This document shows, piece after piece, positions 63,939 through 64,000 of a stretch of DNA of 64,000 bases. The DNA lies in contig JAGNKY010000011.1 in the NCBI GenBank assembly GCA_017999895.1, positions 1 to 64,000 on the forward strand, given 5' to 3'. The position numbers and the translations under genes were made by a program. Below the pieces are notes generated by a model. It was not told the DNA's origin and made no database searches. It saw only the letters and a program-made list of their open reading frames with translations. This DNA comes from Bacteroidales bacterium (GTDB lineage: Bacteria > Bacteroidota > Bacteroidia > Bacteroidales > VadinHA17). How positions within the stretch are numbered: the first letter of the stretch is position 1; the number at the start of each line of letters is the position of its first letter.

Positions 63939-64000
63939 TCAACCGGTAATGCCGGATTCCTTAATTATTCTTTCCACCACATCCTCATATCCCATTGTTG
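63939..64000 (-). CDS. 3' end of an unidentified gene upstream of the MetH reactivation gene
   Basis: On the minus strand a frame enters from the right edge and ends TMGYEDVVERIIKESGITG before a TGA at 63941-63939. Its stop lies 8 bp before the next gene's ATG, so they are probably one operon. A corrinoid methyltransferase or related protein would make sense, but 19 residues are too few to say. Confidence 0.5.
   Translation of the reverse strand, partial: TMGYEDVVERIIKESGITG

Noticed and set aside
63226..63942. Cobalamin riboswitch near the MetH reactivation gene
   Set aside because: The gene's upstream region is occupied by the end of another gene (63939-64000), so no leader lies in the window.

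Overview
The window reads as chromosomal DNA of a Bacteroidota bacterium, most likely an anaerobic or environmental member of the Bacteroidales or a nearby order. Three things point there. Start codons lack Shine-Dalgarno sequences. Several upstream regions match the Bacteroidota promoter (TTTG, 19-20 bp, TAnnTTTG). The gene content is also typical: GH3 and PmoA-like glycan genes, DUF4831, a CBS-less KdsD-type isomerase, and rny next to a zapA-like gene. Genus and species cannot be read from the window.

Layout. (1) 1-2436: the left edge has a probable end of an IS481-like element, a WecA-like glycosyltransferase gene, and a dead IS1595-family insertion that still has its target duplication. 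(2) 2437-28978, all on the minus strand: a large surface-polysaccharide locus. It holds nucleotide-sugar genes (WecB-like 2-epimerase, 4-epimerase, gmd, fcl, WbpM-like dehydratase), two aminotransferase-fold PLP enzymes with an ATP-grasp ligase, a PglC/WcaJ-like initiating transferase, at least seven glycosyltransferases, a FemAB/GNAT-like acyltransferase, a polysaccharide-deacetylase lipoprotein, a Wzx flippase, an EpsG-type polymerase and an O-antigen ligase-like protein with a large extracytoplasmic insert. (3) 29054-31483: rny, a strong 6S RNA candidate, zapA and a coiled-coil gene. (4) 31603-44000: housekeeping and cell-envelope genes (M23 peptidase, nucleotidyltransferase, rplS, AsmA-like protein, tRNA-Arg, KdsD-like isomerase) and a sugar uptake/phosphorylation module. 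(5) 43711-57235: transglutaminase-like protein, GmhA, a three-gene biotin-dependent acyl-CoA carboxylase, PepD, Pit with its DUF47 partner, an OFA-type transporter, a thioredoxin-like protein, DUF4831 and Nnr. (6) 57750-64000: an oxidoreductase/PmoA-like pair, a GH3 glycosidase with an N-terminal mutarotase-like domain, and a stand-alone MetH reactivation domain.

How the genes work together. The 2.4-29 kb locus encodes nearly everything for a Wzx/Wzy-type glycan: activated sugars (GDP-fucose, UDP-ManNAc and UDP-QuiNAc-type), chain initiation, extension, decoration, flipping and polymerisation. The PLP/ATP-grasp pair and the acyltransferase suggest an amino sugar carrying an amide-linked amino or acyl group. 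Later isomerases (KdsD, GmhA) would feed the Kdo/heptose core that such a glycan could be joined to.

No CRISPR array, defence island or clearly new multi-gene system was found. The least ordinary items are the O-antigen ligase with a beta-rich insert, the aminoacyl-sugar module, the mutarotase-GH3 fusion translationally coupled to a MetH reactivation gene, the 6S RNA candidate, and the IS1595 fossil with its target duplication.
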